Positions 45,291 to 58,165 of a DNA stretch of 64,000 bases are shown in pieces. The notes under the pieces are model-generated. The model saw only the letters and a list, made by a program, of their open reading frames with translations. It was not told where the DNA came from and did not search any database. The stretch's first letter is position 1, and each line of letters opens with the position of its first letter. The translations under genes and the position numbers were made by a program. Location: assembly GCA_020152595.1 (NCBI GenBank), contig JAIGNY010003850.1, forward strand, positions 321,001 through 385,000, read 5' to 3'. The DNA is from Chiridota heheva (lineage: Eukaryota > Echinodermata > Holothuroidea > Apodida > Chiridotidae).

Positions 45291-47308
45291 AGGAAGCATG
45301 CAACCAGGAAGGTGAAATCCTCTCAGGGGGGCCTGCAGTATAAAAAGAGCTATACAGTATATAGCTGAAACTTTGTATATGAAAAGTATAATAGTTTATC
45401 CATCTCTGGGCCAAAAATGAAAATGCTTTTAATTTAGAGCATTTTCAATTTCACAGTCAAATTATTCAAAAAATGTGATTTTTTTGAGATTTTATGATAA
45501 AAATATAACTTCTTAGCCATGTGTAATACCAAAAATAGCATTACAATCTAAGACTATGGTATATGGAGTAACAATATCTCAAATTTCACAGCTCTAGATT
45601 GGATATTTGATTTTTAATAGCATTTTCAATGTCATTTACTTAACATACAGTATGTCAACATATTGACATTGGGGTGGATTTTGGAGGATTATTTATCTTT
45701 AAAAATTGTAATGTACAGTAGCACAAATTAGTGCTGTCATGACATGTCAATTATCGCGATATCTCTTTTCCCACGACATGAAATATGCCTCTCAACACAT
45801 CGCGATACCAAAAACTAATACAGAACTAAGAAATTTTCGCGCAACTATGTTAGGCTACTTCGTACATTACAGTACAAACGTTACGGTAGTGAATCTAAAA
45901 GTCATGTTTAGACCATTAAAAATGTGCAAAAATAATCGTGAAACATAAAAATAACTAATTAAAAATCGTGCTCCATAACCACACACTGGCGCGTCAATGT
46001 AAGTTGGCAAAAAGACCAAAAATTAGTCCAGAATGTGCCACTCAGGCTCTCACTTCGATGATTCATAGTCATGTTGGCTGAATTACCAAACATACGTGAT
46101 ACGTGATGAACGTAATAGTCACGCAATAATGTCGTCTGTTAGATCTGCAAATCATTTTTTCTTGCGTTCATCATATCATGGAGTAAATTGTAACTCCATG
46201 ATCATCGTTAGTGATATTAACAATTTGTGTTGTGAGTCTGTTTCATGAAAAGTTTCCCGATATACGATATATCGCGATATTTTTCTCCACAATAATTGAT
46301 ATGTAATAGAGCCATGTTGTGACAGCACTACTGAAGATAAGCTGAAAAATGGTCTTGGCAAATGAACAATTAGCCCTTGAGATTATCTATTATAAGCATT
46401 ATGTTATTTTCTACCGAAGTGAAGATGAATGAGAGTGTTTTGAAGATTCAGGGTGAATAATTGTGGTTTCCTTTTGGAAAATATTACTCAGAATAGGGTT
46501 AGTGGTATTTTGATTAAAATACTAGTTTTTAAGTATTTTCTTGTGTAAGTTGAGACAACTCGTCTTACTGTATGTGTAGGTTTAGCTCGACCATATGTTT
46601 CTAAGTTTTTCTTAATATTAGGAGGAGACAGTAAGACTGCCTCTGGAAGTACCTGTTCTTTGTCAGATTTGCCACAAAATTGACAGACGGCCTTCAAAAT
46701 CTGTTCTCGGAAATTGAGGTAATTTGTCCATTACCTAATTATTGACCAATCATAGTTATAATGAATATGTATGATAATCATCTCTAGGAAGATGGTGACC
46801 AATGGTACGAGTGGAATCATTATGGGATGGTGCTGCTAAATGTCTTGGTTTAAAAATAGGTGCAACACGCCCAGAAAGGCAGTCTTCGATAGTATATTCT
46901 TGGCTCATTTGTACATAGTTTATTATAAATTCCACCTTGCGGCTGCCACATTCTAAATTTCTGACTTAAAATATTCTGAGATATTCTTGAATGTAAAACA
47001 ACTCCAGATTGTAATTCATTTTGACTCAATACAAGTATCAAAAATGAATCTGAAACTTTGTGACTATATCATTGCTGTGCAAATAGTGAAAGGCAGTTTG
47101 CAATCAATTTCTGTTATTTTAATATTGCTTAAAGTTGTTTGAAACAACTTGAAACTGTTAAAGTACCATAGTATGTACAGTATTCCTGATGTAGTTCCTA
47201 AAAAGAAAAGAAGAAAACTACCAAAAGAAACAAAGTTCCCGAAAACTGTTCAAATCAAATAAAAGTTCCTGTTGAAATAAACTGTTATTAACTTTGTCAA
47301 TGCTGTTA
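45291..47308. other. No supported gene; one cysteine-containing open frame
   Basis: The minus-strand frame at 46697-46488 reads MKAVCQFCGKSDKEQVLPEA and stays open for 69 codons, with upstream in-frame extension through ..REQIL. It looks more protein-like than its surroundings but has no recognisable family. The rest is AT-rich. Confidence 0.35.
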
Positions 47309-47640
47309 GAGGTGTTGCGGCTCAGTAGGTAAAGAGTTATGCTCGTATTCCACAGGTACCGAGTTCGAACCCGTCATAAGCCTGTGCCCTTGAGCAAGAC
47401 AATTTACTCTACTTGTTTCAGTCCACTCAGGTGCAAAATGAGTACCAGTACTGCTGGGGAATTAATCTGCGATGGACTGGCAGGGGGAGTAATGTACTCT
47501 CATCCACTTGCGCCATGGAAACCGAGGATAAGCACCGGCTCAATGAAGCTAAAGGCTCGAATGGATTTAGCTTTTTAAATACAAATACTGAATATTATTC
47601 TTTAGGTCTAACATGCAAGTTTAAGACAGAAATTTCAGAA
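47309..47640 (+). mobile_element. tRNA-derived SINE
   Basis: The A box region TGCGGCTCAGTAGGTA (47315) and B box GAGTTCGAACCC (47361-47372) are spaced for RNA polymerase III. The body includes CCCTTGAGCAAGACA, TTTCAGTCCACTCAG and TGCGATGGACTGGCAGG, phrases I recall from invertebrate SINEs. The head differs from SINE-A. The 3' end is uncertain, and overlapping short frames are not genes. Confidence 0.7.
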
Positions 47641-48150
47641 AAGCTGTAAACTTAATCAACTGTTCCTGATATTCAAGCTAAATTTGAGCCATCCAGCATA
47701 ATTAATTGTCTTTGTTTGAATCCTCAAAGAATTTCTTTGAGCACTCATTTTGCTGTGGACAAATGTTGTGTTATTCTTTCCCCTAGATATCCAGTACATT
47801 TGTGAAACTGTTACTTTTGTTATATATAGATTTAGCGAATAATCAGTAAACCAGCCGTAAGTCTTCATCCGCAATCCTATTTCCAATACCAACCACGCAA
47901 ACTGTAAGCAACTCTTTTTTTAACTTGTCAGAGACCCTTGAGAGATTCTGAAAAAGTGACTCTTGCAACTTGGAAAAAGACTGAACTTTAAAGAAATAGC
48001 GAAAGTTAGCCCGGCAGAACATTATTAATATTATCTGGCCAAATTTAGAAGTGCACATGTTTTTGTAACTTAAGTTTGGAATTTATTTGAATTATATTAT
48101 TTGAACCAAGTTTGCAATAACTTTGAAAGTATTCCTAAACTAGAATTATA

Positions 48151-48768
48151 GCACTCTGTAGACGCATACAATCACCTCTGTTCTTTCCCCACCGGAATAC
48201 AATCTACCTCAGAAACCCTCAACCCACCAGGTTACTGCATAACCCCAAACAATTTCTTCTCACTGTTGATCTGTTTTGCCATTTACATTCTAAACACTTG
48301 AGGATCATCACTTGTGATCATTGTTTTCAGTTTAATTCAGGCAAAGCATTCTTTGTTTGAGCTCTATAAGGGTACTTCACATTCCATCATTTTCATTCAT
48401 GGCAGAAACCAATTGTTTTGGTTTCTTTGATACCAGAGACCACTTCACTTGATTTTCTTTTGAGTCCAGAAAATTGATTGTATGGCTGTTCTTCCATGGC
48501 ATGAGCTCATTGTTCAGCACATTCCACTGGAAAGCTTCAACTAAGTCTTGATAAATCGTGACCTGATATATCCCCACCTCTCCATTTCTACTCTCCTTGT
48601 TCCAGTAAGTCCCATATTTTGATCATTTCTTCCTTATGCAGTAACAAAACCACACACCAAATTTAATCAACATCCAAGCATCAGTTATTGAGATATCTTG
48701 ATAACAAACAGACAAACAGAGGCAAAAAAATAACTTCCGTCCAACTTTGTTGGCAAAGGTAATTATAT
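48151..48768 (+). mobile_element. Dispersed repeat D, copy 1
   Basis: Begins GCACTCTGTAGACGCATACA, contains TTGTTTTCAGTTTAATTCAGG, TTGTTCAGCACATTCCA and TTGAGATATCTTGAT, and ends TAACTTCCGTCCAACTTTGT. The same landmarks occur in order at 54359-54964. No protein is encoded. Confidence 0.7.
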
Positions 48769-49706
48769 GCATACTTTGTCTTAATTGTATTCACTATTTT
48801 GTTGCTTGTTTGGTAATTAAATTTATCCCAAACTCAAACCATTTAAATTGTGATGAGTAAAACAGCTGATTATTGCTAGATGAAAGTTTCATGTTACTTA
48901 GTTTTGTTAATGTTTTCTTGTGCTCCAGAAGGTCACATTAGAATATTTTGTTGTGATTTACCCTGGCTCTTGGTTAGTTGTAATGGTAAAAAACCTTTTC
49001 ATGGCCTTATGAGTAACTGGTATTCAGAGATTGTTGAATTGCTATAGTATTTGTGTATGAATGTTAATATACATGTTCATGGCATGAGGGATTTCATTTC
49101 TCATGACTTTGATTGAATATAACATTTATGCAACCATAAATATTTGTTTATTGTCATTATTTGCTACTGTACCGAGTGCAAGCTCTGCATATATAACTTG
49201 GCCCTTGCTCATAAATATATTTTGTAATCCAAAACAAGTTGAATATTGCTCTGGCCGCTGCAGATACTTTCTGTCGGGGCAATCAGAGTTTTATTGGGTA
49301 AAAACGTAAGCACCCCCTCCTACCCCAGTCATCGGACCTTGAGTTACGCCCTGACTGTACTGAGCTTCAGCATATTCATGGTCGAGGTCAATGCCGCGTG
49401 ACTTCGGAACCGTACTGCCCTCTGGAACTTGTAAGTGAACCAGTAAAAGTATTTAATATCTCAAGGCACACTGAACAATTTTATCTGCTAGGCCTACAGT
49501 ATGTGGACCAGCTGAGCGAAAAGACCAGTTCCAAGGAAAACGTTCAGAAAAATGTTCATAGAAAAATTACCAATACCAACAAAAATTTGTAAAATCTATT
49601 GCTTTCCACCTACAGTATAACAAGCATCGATATTGTTTTCATTTAAGTATTCAAGAAATTGTAAGGCTATTTTTGTTGATATATATATATAGTTCAAACC
49701 TTGGTT

Positions 49707-50700
49707 GTGTTGATCAAGAAAGGGATCTAGGTGTTGTCATTACTAGAATCTGAAGCCTTCTAAACAGTGTGCTTTAGCAGCTGCAAGGGCAAATAGGATA
49801 CTTGGTTTGATTAGAAGAAATTTTTGTTTTTTTGGTAGAGGTTGTTCTTAATTTGTATAAGCAGTTAGTCAGGCCTTAGCTTAAATATGCTATTCAGGCT
49901 TGGAGTCCCTTCTATGAGAAGGATAAGTTCATTTTGGAGCAGGTTTAGCGAAGAGCCACTAGACTTATTCTTGAAGTAAGGAATCTCTCTTATGGGGCGT
50001 TGCATTTGGAAAACAGGGGGGCGTTTATTTGAAGGTAAAGTATGAAGAAAAAAATGTAATTTACAAAAGAACGGCAATTTCTTTAAGGCCTATGATATTA
50101 GAGCGATTTTTGTGTTTTTAGCATTATGCATGGATTATTAATGGAATATACTCTTTGCATATTTTCCACTTGGTTACGTTCGACTTACAGCCTTTTCAAG
50201 GTAAGTTAAAGCGTGACGTTGTTACATCCTGGAAGTATGAAAATGACGGGGCTATTAGAGGGGGCGTTTATTAGAGAAAATACGGTAGGTTGCAAATTCT
50301 TGGTTTGACCAAGCATGAGTTGAGAAGAGTACGTGGCGATATGATTCAGGTTTTTAAATTCTTATCTGGTGGTGATGCTTTAATTTCCTGTAATTTTTGC
50401 ATGTTACAGCTAAACCTCATGTGACACATGGTATCAGTTTAAAGTAGACCAAAGAATTTTCAGGGATAGATATCCAGCGTTTTAGCTTTTCGCAAAGAGT
50501 TGTTAATGAGTGGAATGATTTGCCTGAGTGGGTAATTAGCTTGAATTATGTTCACAACTTTAGAGTCAACATTGATATGTTCTTTACTAACTCTGGGCGT
50601 CTTTGATGATTTTTTTTTTTTTTTTTTTTTGTGATGGTGGTTAGTTTGGGATTTTTATGGAGTGATTCACCCTTCTAAGCCCGGCACCGTCATCTTGTTA
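49707..50700 (+). mobile_element. LINE-B fragment, copy 3, split by element G
   Basis: Remnant reverse-transcriptase C-terminus: ERDLGVVIT, ALAAARANRILGLIRRNF-like pieces with stops, VVLNLYKQLVRP, YAIQAWSPFYEKDKFILEQV, RRATRLILE. After a 284-bp insert it resumes at RLQILGLTKHELRRVRGDMI and QVFKFLSGGDALIS. The end of the reading frame (QRVVNEWNDLPEW) and a T-rich 3' UTR follow to about 50700. The RT core, endonuclease and 5' part are missing. The style (GVxxxxSLKPS.., YA-x-Q-x-WSPY) is that of CR1/Jockey-type LINEs. Confidence 0.75.
50005..50288 (+). mobile_element. Element G inserted in LINE-B
   Basis: The interruption falls between codons of SYG..RLQIL, where the flanks share GTTGCA (49999-50004 and 50289-50294), a candidate 6-bp target duplication. 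GGGGGCGTTTATT occurs near both ends in direct orientation. A reverse-complement relative lies at 28506-28645. Confidence 0.65.
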
Positions 50701-53700
50701 AGTTGTTATGTTATGTCATTTGTGAGGGTGTTTTTTCTAGCCATACTGCCATGTTGTCTGTTTACTCATAACTTTACTCAGAAACTTGGAAATTATTAAT
50801 TATTTGTTCTTTGCTAAGTTTTTCTTTATAACAGGAAGAACTGCAATTATGTTTTCTGTCTACCAGTGTAAATTTAATTTTTTTGATATTTTGTCAAGAT
50901 TTTATTTTAAGTTTAATTTTTTAGTTCTACTAAACATTTTAGTCCCAAAATGTGTTAAATGGAATGTTATGTCGTGCTCACAGAGAATGATAGAATTTGT
51001 CGTTACACACACCATTATTCTTGTGTCACCTTAAGACATTAAGGATAAATTGACTTACATGGGAGTAAATGTTAAGCCCTGCCTATGAAGCCTACAAGTT
51101 ATGCAAAAATATTGGTGATCAAATTAATTTGGGTGCTCTTTTGATCAAAATTGAATGAAAATAACATAAAATGCCTTGAAAAATTGTACATGGTAAATGT
51201 AATTGCAAATTGTTCTGCAATCCTAAAAACTACAAATATGGGACAATTAAGGAATTATGAAATTTAAAAATACATTTTCCCTTGGAACTGGTCCACATAC
51301 TGTAGACCTAGCCTAACACTTTCCATACTAACCTGTGGGGTGTGGGTATGGTATGGAGGTGTTTACACAGTATTAAATTGAACCAGAACCATCGACTCCA
51401 AATTCCTATCATCATGTTTAAAGAAAAAAGCTGTAGGCCCTAGGCCCTATGTTACAACTGTTGAGGGCGATTTTTACAAGAATCTGCAAAAGTGGCTGTA
51501 GCCTTAGTGAGATAAACACCCCACTCAGTAGGGCACTACTTGTAAGGCAATATTTGCAAACTGAGTGAGACAATGCATAATACACTCCTAATGTTAAAAA
51601 CCACCATCAGACAACAACAAATAACATAATCATTAAATAAAAACCTTTCTCAAAACTGACACAGGTACTTACGAGCTATGATTTTGATTTTATTAGCGTC
51701 TTGAAACTTTAAAGTATCTTTCAAACTTAGTTACAAATGAAATGATGAACATTTTGTACATAAAAAACATCTAAATTACGGAAGAAATGACATTCCCATT
51801 ACTTCGCAAATCCCTTTAGGACACGCGCACACAATTAGTGTGCGTATCACCCGAGAGCGCTGGCACTGCTATTTTGAACAAATTCGTCAGTAGATGCACG
51901 CAGTGTTTGATATAATGCTATACACACGTTGACTTCACCGCCGCTCTATTGTTCGACAACTTTCAACTAATTCCATACATCCACCCAAGGCGCTGTTTAA
52001 AACTAAGTCAGTAGCGAAGACTCTTATACAAAACAGCAACTTTTCAGTTTTCTTTATTAAACTCATGCACAAAACATAAGTGAACGTCTCAATATAGTAT
52101 CATTGCATATAATCTATTTATTTTGTATTACGTAAAAGTGATCCATGATGATAAAAGGCATTGTCAAAAGTTGACCTGCAATCGTCACGGAAAGGCATAC
52201 TTTTCTGACTGTGTATTGAGGTCGGACATACAGGAATGTTGTGGTGCACGGTGACGTCCCAACAATGCTTTTTTGACAATCTCGATTTTCAGTCAAAGGG
52301 GAAAACAAACAGTCAGTTATTATTGCAGTCAATGGGAGAAAAACCCATTTTTTGTCATTTTGCTAAAAATACTTGACATAATTTATTTTTCTTAACAAAT
52401 GTTGTGTATTACTGTAGATAATCAATAGTTTCCAACATATATGAGTACCAATAATTTTCGCTGACAGGCTAAGGCAACACAAGTATTCATAAAAAATATC
52501 CCATTGACTGTAATGATAAAGTTTCCCCTTCAACTTGGCAAAGCCATACTGAGCCCGTATACGATTACGTCAGCAGCCATGTAGTGGTTATAGCGTATAC
52601 TACAGTCAGATGTTATCTAACTACTGTAGCCTAGACCCTAATGATAAGTGACCCCTAATGATTAACGTTAGACTGGGTCAGCTTTAGTTTTTTTGCAGAA
52701 GAATGTTTACCTCAGTCAGAGGCTATTCCTACCTCTTTGGCTTGTCATTTAATTATTAGACTCAACCTGCTGAATTCAGCGACAAATCATTCAAAGATTA
52801 AAAAATATAAAAAAGAGGAAATTAATCCTTACCAGCAATCCTGTGCTAGAACTTAAAAGTTGAAAACTGTTTTCGCCGTTTCCCGGAAAGTTTTGACTTC
52901 ATTATGTTTACCAGCGCTGCAACACAAATAGTGTATAGCCCCCTCTTTTGCCACGACCATAGCCCTATTAAAATGCTAAGAAATTTTTATGTCCACAATT
53001 TAGTTCGCACCAGTCAGCCAGTGACGTCTGAGCGGGCACGGGGACCATCTCCCCAATTTTGTACTGTGCCCACTTAATAAATAACCGGTATCAAATAATT
53101 TCACAGATGACTTCCATATTTAACCAGTGGCATAAATCCGCTTGAAAAAGTTTGGGGATGATAAATATTATGACCCATTAGGTGTCGTCAAAGGCATGTG
53201 GTCGTGGGTTCTTGGTGGGGTCCAGGAGTGAATTCCCGTTAGGGGTCCAGAGGGAGAAGCCCCCGGAAGCTCTTGCAAAATTCACATTTTAAGGGCAAAA
53301 AATACGTCACAACATATAGGGAAAAGGTGTATTTAGAGGGGTAAGATACAAATCCAAATTTATGTCAAACTGTGTACATCTATACCCAATATACCAAAGA
53401 AAAGATGAAAATCATGAAAACGCAATGTGAATATAAAAAGATTTTAATTGTTAATGTTTCTGTGGATGTAGGTCTATGATCACTTTTTGATGATTATTTT
53501 GTAGTCATAAAGAAAAATCTTTGATAAGTTTTCAATAATTTACTATGAACTTTTCTGAGTACTATGTTTTTTTTCTTCTTTTTTCTTCAAACTATTGAAC
53601 CTGTTTTGTATCCCCCTTTCTTTCTTAGTTCCTGTGTTGATTACAATATCGCACAGAGTGTATAGAATATACTTTATATTTTATACATTTTCAAACTTTT

Positions 53701-54358
53701 CTCTGAAGATTATTTTAAGGAAATCTGAGTGAAGTCTGCTCTTTAATATATATGAAAACTCAACTTTACCACGAAAGTTTCAAAATAAAACGAGCAATTT
53801 GAAAGTTTAAAAAAAGCTGGAGGTCTTACTGGGCAATGTTTGGTGATTTTTAAGAAAACGTACAAGTGAGCGAACTAAAAGTTCAAATTCCTAATGAATT
53901 CTGATTTTCTCAAACATTAATCTCAAATGGATATGCATTTGGTGAAGAACAATATACTTAATTGTCTGAAATTTTTAGAAAATAAGTCTATCTGCTTTCA
54001 GGCAGTAAAAATGATGTTTAAAAACATGACCAGGAACAGAGAAACGGAACTGATTAGGATATTTAAACCAGGCTGAGTAAAGAGACATATTGTTAAGTGC
54101 AACAATTATAAATTTTCAAAAATGCCCGACGAATTGTAGACATGGGACTACTATGGGAAACAAAGTCGTTGTTAATTCCACGATGTCAATGATCACATTA
54201 AGTTTGAATTTGTGGACGTGGGACAGGCTATGTCATTGTTGACCTTAGCCATGTTTTAATTGTCATAAGGCGGACAAACTTCTCGAGTCAAACCCAGAGA
54301 ACGTCACTGGGCACACTCGAAGTATAGTAAAACCAAATCTTGAAGAACTAGAAAGTTA
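50701..54358. other. No supported gene; one CpG-richer patch
   Basis: Mostly AT-rich and featureless to me. 51825-51965 is richer in CpG (ACACGCGCACAC, CACCCGAGAGCGC, TTCACCGCCGCTC) and could be a promoter or 5' exon for the minus-strand gene; that is speculative. A minus-strand GCTG|GTAAGG near 52830 is a donor-like site next to CG-containing sequence. 53210-53280 resembles low-copy repeat debris (GGTCCAGGAGTG.. GGGGTCCAGAGGGAG). Confidence 0.35.
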
Positions 54359-54964
54359 GCACTCTGTAGAGTGCATATACCTCCGCCTGCTTGATAATTC
54401 CAACAAGCCTAAACATCTCAGAAATCCTAGACCTACTCAGTTTTATCCCCAAATCTCTTCCTCACTTTCAATCAGTATTTGTCATTTGCATTATAGACAC
54501 TTCAGGGTTATCTACCTTTATTGTTTTCAGTTTTATTCAGGCTAAGCATTCATTGTTTGAGTTCTTTTCAGGTAAGTTTCATATTTCATCCTTTTCCATT
54601 CTTTAGTCCAGAAAATTCATTGTTTGGAAATCGTTTCAGGGCAAGAATTCATTGTTCAGCACATTCCATTGGAAAGTCTGAATTAGAAATATTGACAGAT
54701 CTCATCCCAAAACTTCCCCCACCACTCCATTTGTGCCCTTCTCCTGTTCCAATAATAATGTCTCAAATGTTCCAATAATAATGTCTCAAATGTTCCAATA
54801 ATAATGTCTCAAATTTTAATCACCTTTTCCTTTAAGCAGCAAACACAATTTTTAATCCAAATTAGTTCTTAAGATATCTAGATGGTAAACAAATAGAAAA
54901 ACAAACGCAGGCGAAAACATAACCTCCGTCCAACTTCGCTGGCCAGCTGGCGGACGTTAATAAT
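54359..54964 (+). mobile_element. Dispersed repeat D, copy 2
   Basis: Matches 48151-48768 in order: GCACTCTGTAGAGTGCATAT, TTGTTTTCAGTTTTATTCAGG, TTGTTCAGCACATTCCATTGG, AAGATATCTAGATGG and TAACCTCCGTCCAACTTCGC. A three-fold AATAATGTCTCAAATGTTCC minirepeat (54753-54812) is private to this copy. The ends include ACCTCCGCC and an inverted GGCGGACGT. Confidence 0.7.
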
Positions 54965-55721
54965 TATGGTCATCCTTGTCTCAGTGGACTTGCATCGGTA
55001 TGCTCGGTTTGCTTCTTGGAGTGAGAATGCTCCCGTCGAATATTGGAATATCATATCGCCATCTGGTTGGCAAACGTATCCTTTCTGAATTTCAGGTTAC
55101 TTGGTTACAGAACTATTACTGCCTTCTCTACTTGTCTCGTTATCAACATGTAGAGATTCTAACAATCAATATTCTGAAAACTCCCAACTTATTTGAGTCG
55201 TATGCCCTATCTCCCAACGAGAATGCATGTATCACGTCTTCAAATTGGTATCATGACCTGTGGTTATTCTTGAGTCGGGCAATTATATTGCTGGTCCAGA
55301 AAGAAAAAAAAATCCTTTTTTTCCCCAATATCATACGGAACTATAGGCGTTCGAGGCAGGTATCAGGCGCCCCCATCCTATCAAATTCAAAGCATACCTA
55401 TTCGGGCAAAATAGCTAGACATATTCATATTTAAAATTTAAAACAAAAGGAAAAGGAAAATTCTGACATAATAAACTGATAAAGGAATAAAGAAGGTCTA
55501 ACAAATTGATTTTTTAGGAATATCCGAAGTTTTCGCTCAAAATGACCGACTTTTCCCTTAAGATTTCCGGTAACAGGGGGAGGGGGTAGCTTGGATTCGG
55601 ATTTTGTATTATTTGGCCCCCCTGCAAAAAAAAAAGTCCAGCTACGCCACTGACTACAAATACCTGATTATGAATTAATAGGTTTAAAACATGGCTTGGA
55701 AAATAAGATAACCATTGGCTA
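54965..55721 (+). other. Unexplained 152-codon open frame, no supported gene
   Basis: The plus frame 54976-55434 is unusually long for this AT-rich DNA and has hydrophobic stretches. It lacks recognisable motifs, and neighbouring frames show equally suggestive hydrophobic pieces, so it may be a decayed coding sequence or chance. A hAT-like MITE end (CCAGCTACGCCACTG) lies at about 55638-55652. Confidence 0.25.
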
Positions 55722-55925
55722 ATCAAAGGATTAGTTCAGTGGTCAAGAATGTTCCGTCATCTGAGGAGTCAAAATAAAAAACACAATGGTGAAAAAAACA
55801 TTCAAATATCTTATTCCGTTAAGGAGATAGTGAAGTTTAAAGTTTGGTATCATTTGTGTAGAAACGACTGAAATTAGACTAGTTGTGATGTCACAGCCTC
55901 AGATTTCTCAAAGTCTTTATGTATC
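55722..55925 (+). mobile_element. MITE-A copy 5, left half only
   Basis: AAAGGATTAGTTCAGTGGTC through TTCCGTTAAGGAGATAGTGA and TGTGATGTCACAGCCTCAGA matches the left arm and start of the centre of copy 1. The right arm is missing. Confidence 0.75.
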
Positions 55926-56437
55926 TTAGAGAAAGTTTATTTAATTTGTTCTTTATTTAAATTATTTTCCCTCAAACTAGGCTCAGATTTCAGTTGACTG
56001 AGGGAGCACCTGTGTCTTACGTCATTCTTCCCGTCAGCGCGATGAACGTGAAGCAAACGTGCGTAATATTTGTCGTACTGGAATGCCTTCATTAGCCTTT
56101 GTCTTGTGAAACAGTATGTCAATTTGTAAGTGTCGTATCTTTCAAGGGTAAGCAGTTCAATAACGTTGTTTGTCATTTTATCTTCGTTTGAATTTAATTA
56201 ACTCGACCTTCCCCATCACTTACATTTTTCTGTACAGTTCATCTTATGTTGTAGTTGCGCGAATACCAGGGGTAGCCCTTTATTTATTGTTCTTTACCAT
56301 TGAGACGTCAGATGGGGATTTTCTTGTCATCGTTCATTGTTTTCTCCCATCATTTCTTATAAATGTGTACACTTCACAGGATTTTGAAAGCCCTACACTG
56401 GCGAATTCAGCTTTTTGTGCCACTGCCAGGAAGGAAG
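55926..56437. other. No gene recognised
   Basis: Moderately AT-rich sequence with overlapping short frames on both strands and no motif support. Confidence 0.4.
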
Positions 56438-56801
56438 GGGGTGGAAGGGGGAGACACTGGAAAGTTAGTTTTCTTCACACCAAAGATTCACACCAGAGAA
56501 TTTTAAAACCTTGTTTCGTTACGCCAAGGGTCCTGTAATAACAATACTTTGAATGGGGTGGAAGGGGAGGGGGAGACACTGGAAAGTTAGTTTTCTTCAC
56601 ACCAAAGATTCACACCAGAGAATTTTAAAACCTTGTTTCGTTCGCCAAAGGGTCCTGTAATAACAATACTTTGAATGGGGTGGAAGGGGAGGGGGAGACA
56701 CTGGAAAGTTAGTTTTCTTCACACCAAAGATTCACACCAGAGAGTTTTAAAACCTTGTTTCTTTATGCCAAGGGTCCTGTAATAACAATACTTTGAATGT
56801 A
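56438..56801 (+). repeat. 122-bp tandem repeat, three units
   Basis: AAAGTTAGTTTTCTTCACAC recurs at 56461, 56583 and 56705. Each unit begins with a G-rich GGGGTGGAAGGGGAGGGGGA block and ends CAATACTTTGAAT. The copies differ at only a few positions, so the expansion is recent. Confidence 0.95.
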
Positions 56802-57488
56802 TATATTTATTAATTAATTGTGAAGAAAATCAATGTTTGAAGCTCATCCCTATCTTCAAAAACTGTTTTTGGTGATTTTAGTTCATTTTATCAAAGCATT
56901 TGCTGGATTATGTTTCTTCACATAAAATTTGACTGAAGGGTCGTCCGGAGCATGGTCAAAGTTCAAACATTGCTATCTGGGCTATAACATTTTAATTTGG
57001 GTAATATATTTTTTAAGTTTGAAGAAAAAATTAATATAATACTTACAAATTACTATTATATTGTCTAAACATTTCTTGATGTTTTATTTTAATTTTTGTT
57101 TTTTCGCACACAATTTACTGACTAAAGCTATCTGATTAAATTATATGAACAAAAAAAATGTTATCAGCGAAAAAACAACCTGCAATTTCGTGGAACATCC
57201 TAAATCCTAAAATGTATTTGCGGAGGTTTGAATAGTTGAAAACATATGTGCAGTGACTAGGAAAAATGGCCACCAAAACATGAATCTGAGAACTTTTATC
57301 CCGTCGTGGTGTCAAATAGGTAAAGAATTAAGGTCAATTTTTTGGAAAAGTGCATCATTTAGACTAATTGGTATAAGTATTCAAAAAGTAAGTTATTTTT
57401 CAATCATCAGTTTTCTACAACGTGTGAATTCTCAAAAACATAGGAAATGTATGCTATCTATAACAACCCTCATACGACAATCCTGATA
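56802..57488. other. No gene recognised
   Basis: AT-rich, nothing supported. Confidence 0.45.
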
Positions 57489-57570
57489 TCAATCTGAATC
57501 TGAATAGGTTAAGTCGGCAAAAATCCTTCTAGAGGACATGAATGCCAACCGAGAATAGCAAAAGTATGGG
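57489..57570. mobile_element. MITE-C internal fragment
   Basis: AATCTGAATCTGAATAGGTT and AATCCTTCTAGAGGACATGA match the middle of MITE-C (26840-26890 and 38800-38860). Termini are absent. Confidence 0.6.
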
Positions 57571-57733
57571 GAAAAAAATAATAATAATAAATATTTATAC
57601 AAAATAAAAAAATTGTGCTGAGGGGTATGTATAATAACTAGAGGGAGGGGGCAACTAAATGGTAAATATCAGAAAATGTATGTATGTACAATAACCTGAT
57701 ATTTTGATTTTTTTCTAAATGCTAAAAGCCCCA

Positions 57734-58165
57734 ATGAAACTATGACATTCTCTTGATGAAGCTGTGACGTATCCAGCGTAAGCAGCCAGGTGGGAGGTAG
57801 TGAGATAAAAACCTCACTCAGTAGGCACTACTTGCCAGGAAATTAATACTGAGGAGCTATGTAGTGGCTATAGCATACACGGTCTGACTATGTGAGAGGG
57901 GGTCATACTGGAAAGTTGAGCAGTTTACCTGCAGATCTGTGGCATATGAAAATATACGGCACAGATATGAGGGGCGGGGAGGGGATAAGTGTTAATTATC
58001 GGAAAAATGTAACTTGATAATCTAATTTGTTTTCAAAATGCAAAAAGCCTCAATGAAGCTATGACGTTCTCTCGATGGTGCTGTGACGTATCCAGTGTTA
58101 GCAGCCAGGAGGGAGGTGGCCATACTGCAAAGTTGAGCAATTTGCTCACAGATCTGTGTGACGTT
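57734..58165 (+). repeat. ~320-bp direct duplication, diverged
   Basis: The block GCTGTGACGTATCCAGCGTA.. GCAGCCAGGTGGGAGG (57760-57800) recurs as GCTGTGACGTATCCAGTGTT.. GCAGCCAGGAGGGAGG (58079-58118). Flanking TGAAGCTATGAC and CATACTGGAAAGTTGAGCA also recur. Confidence 0.65.
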
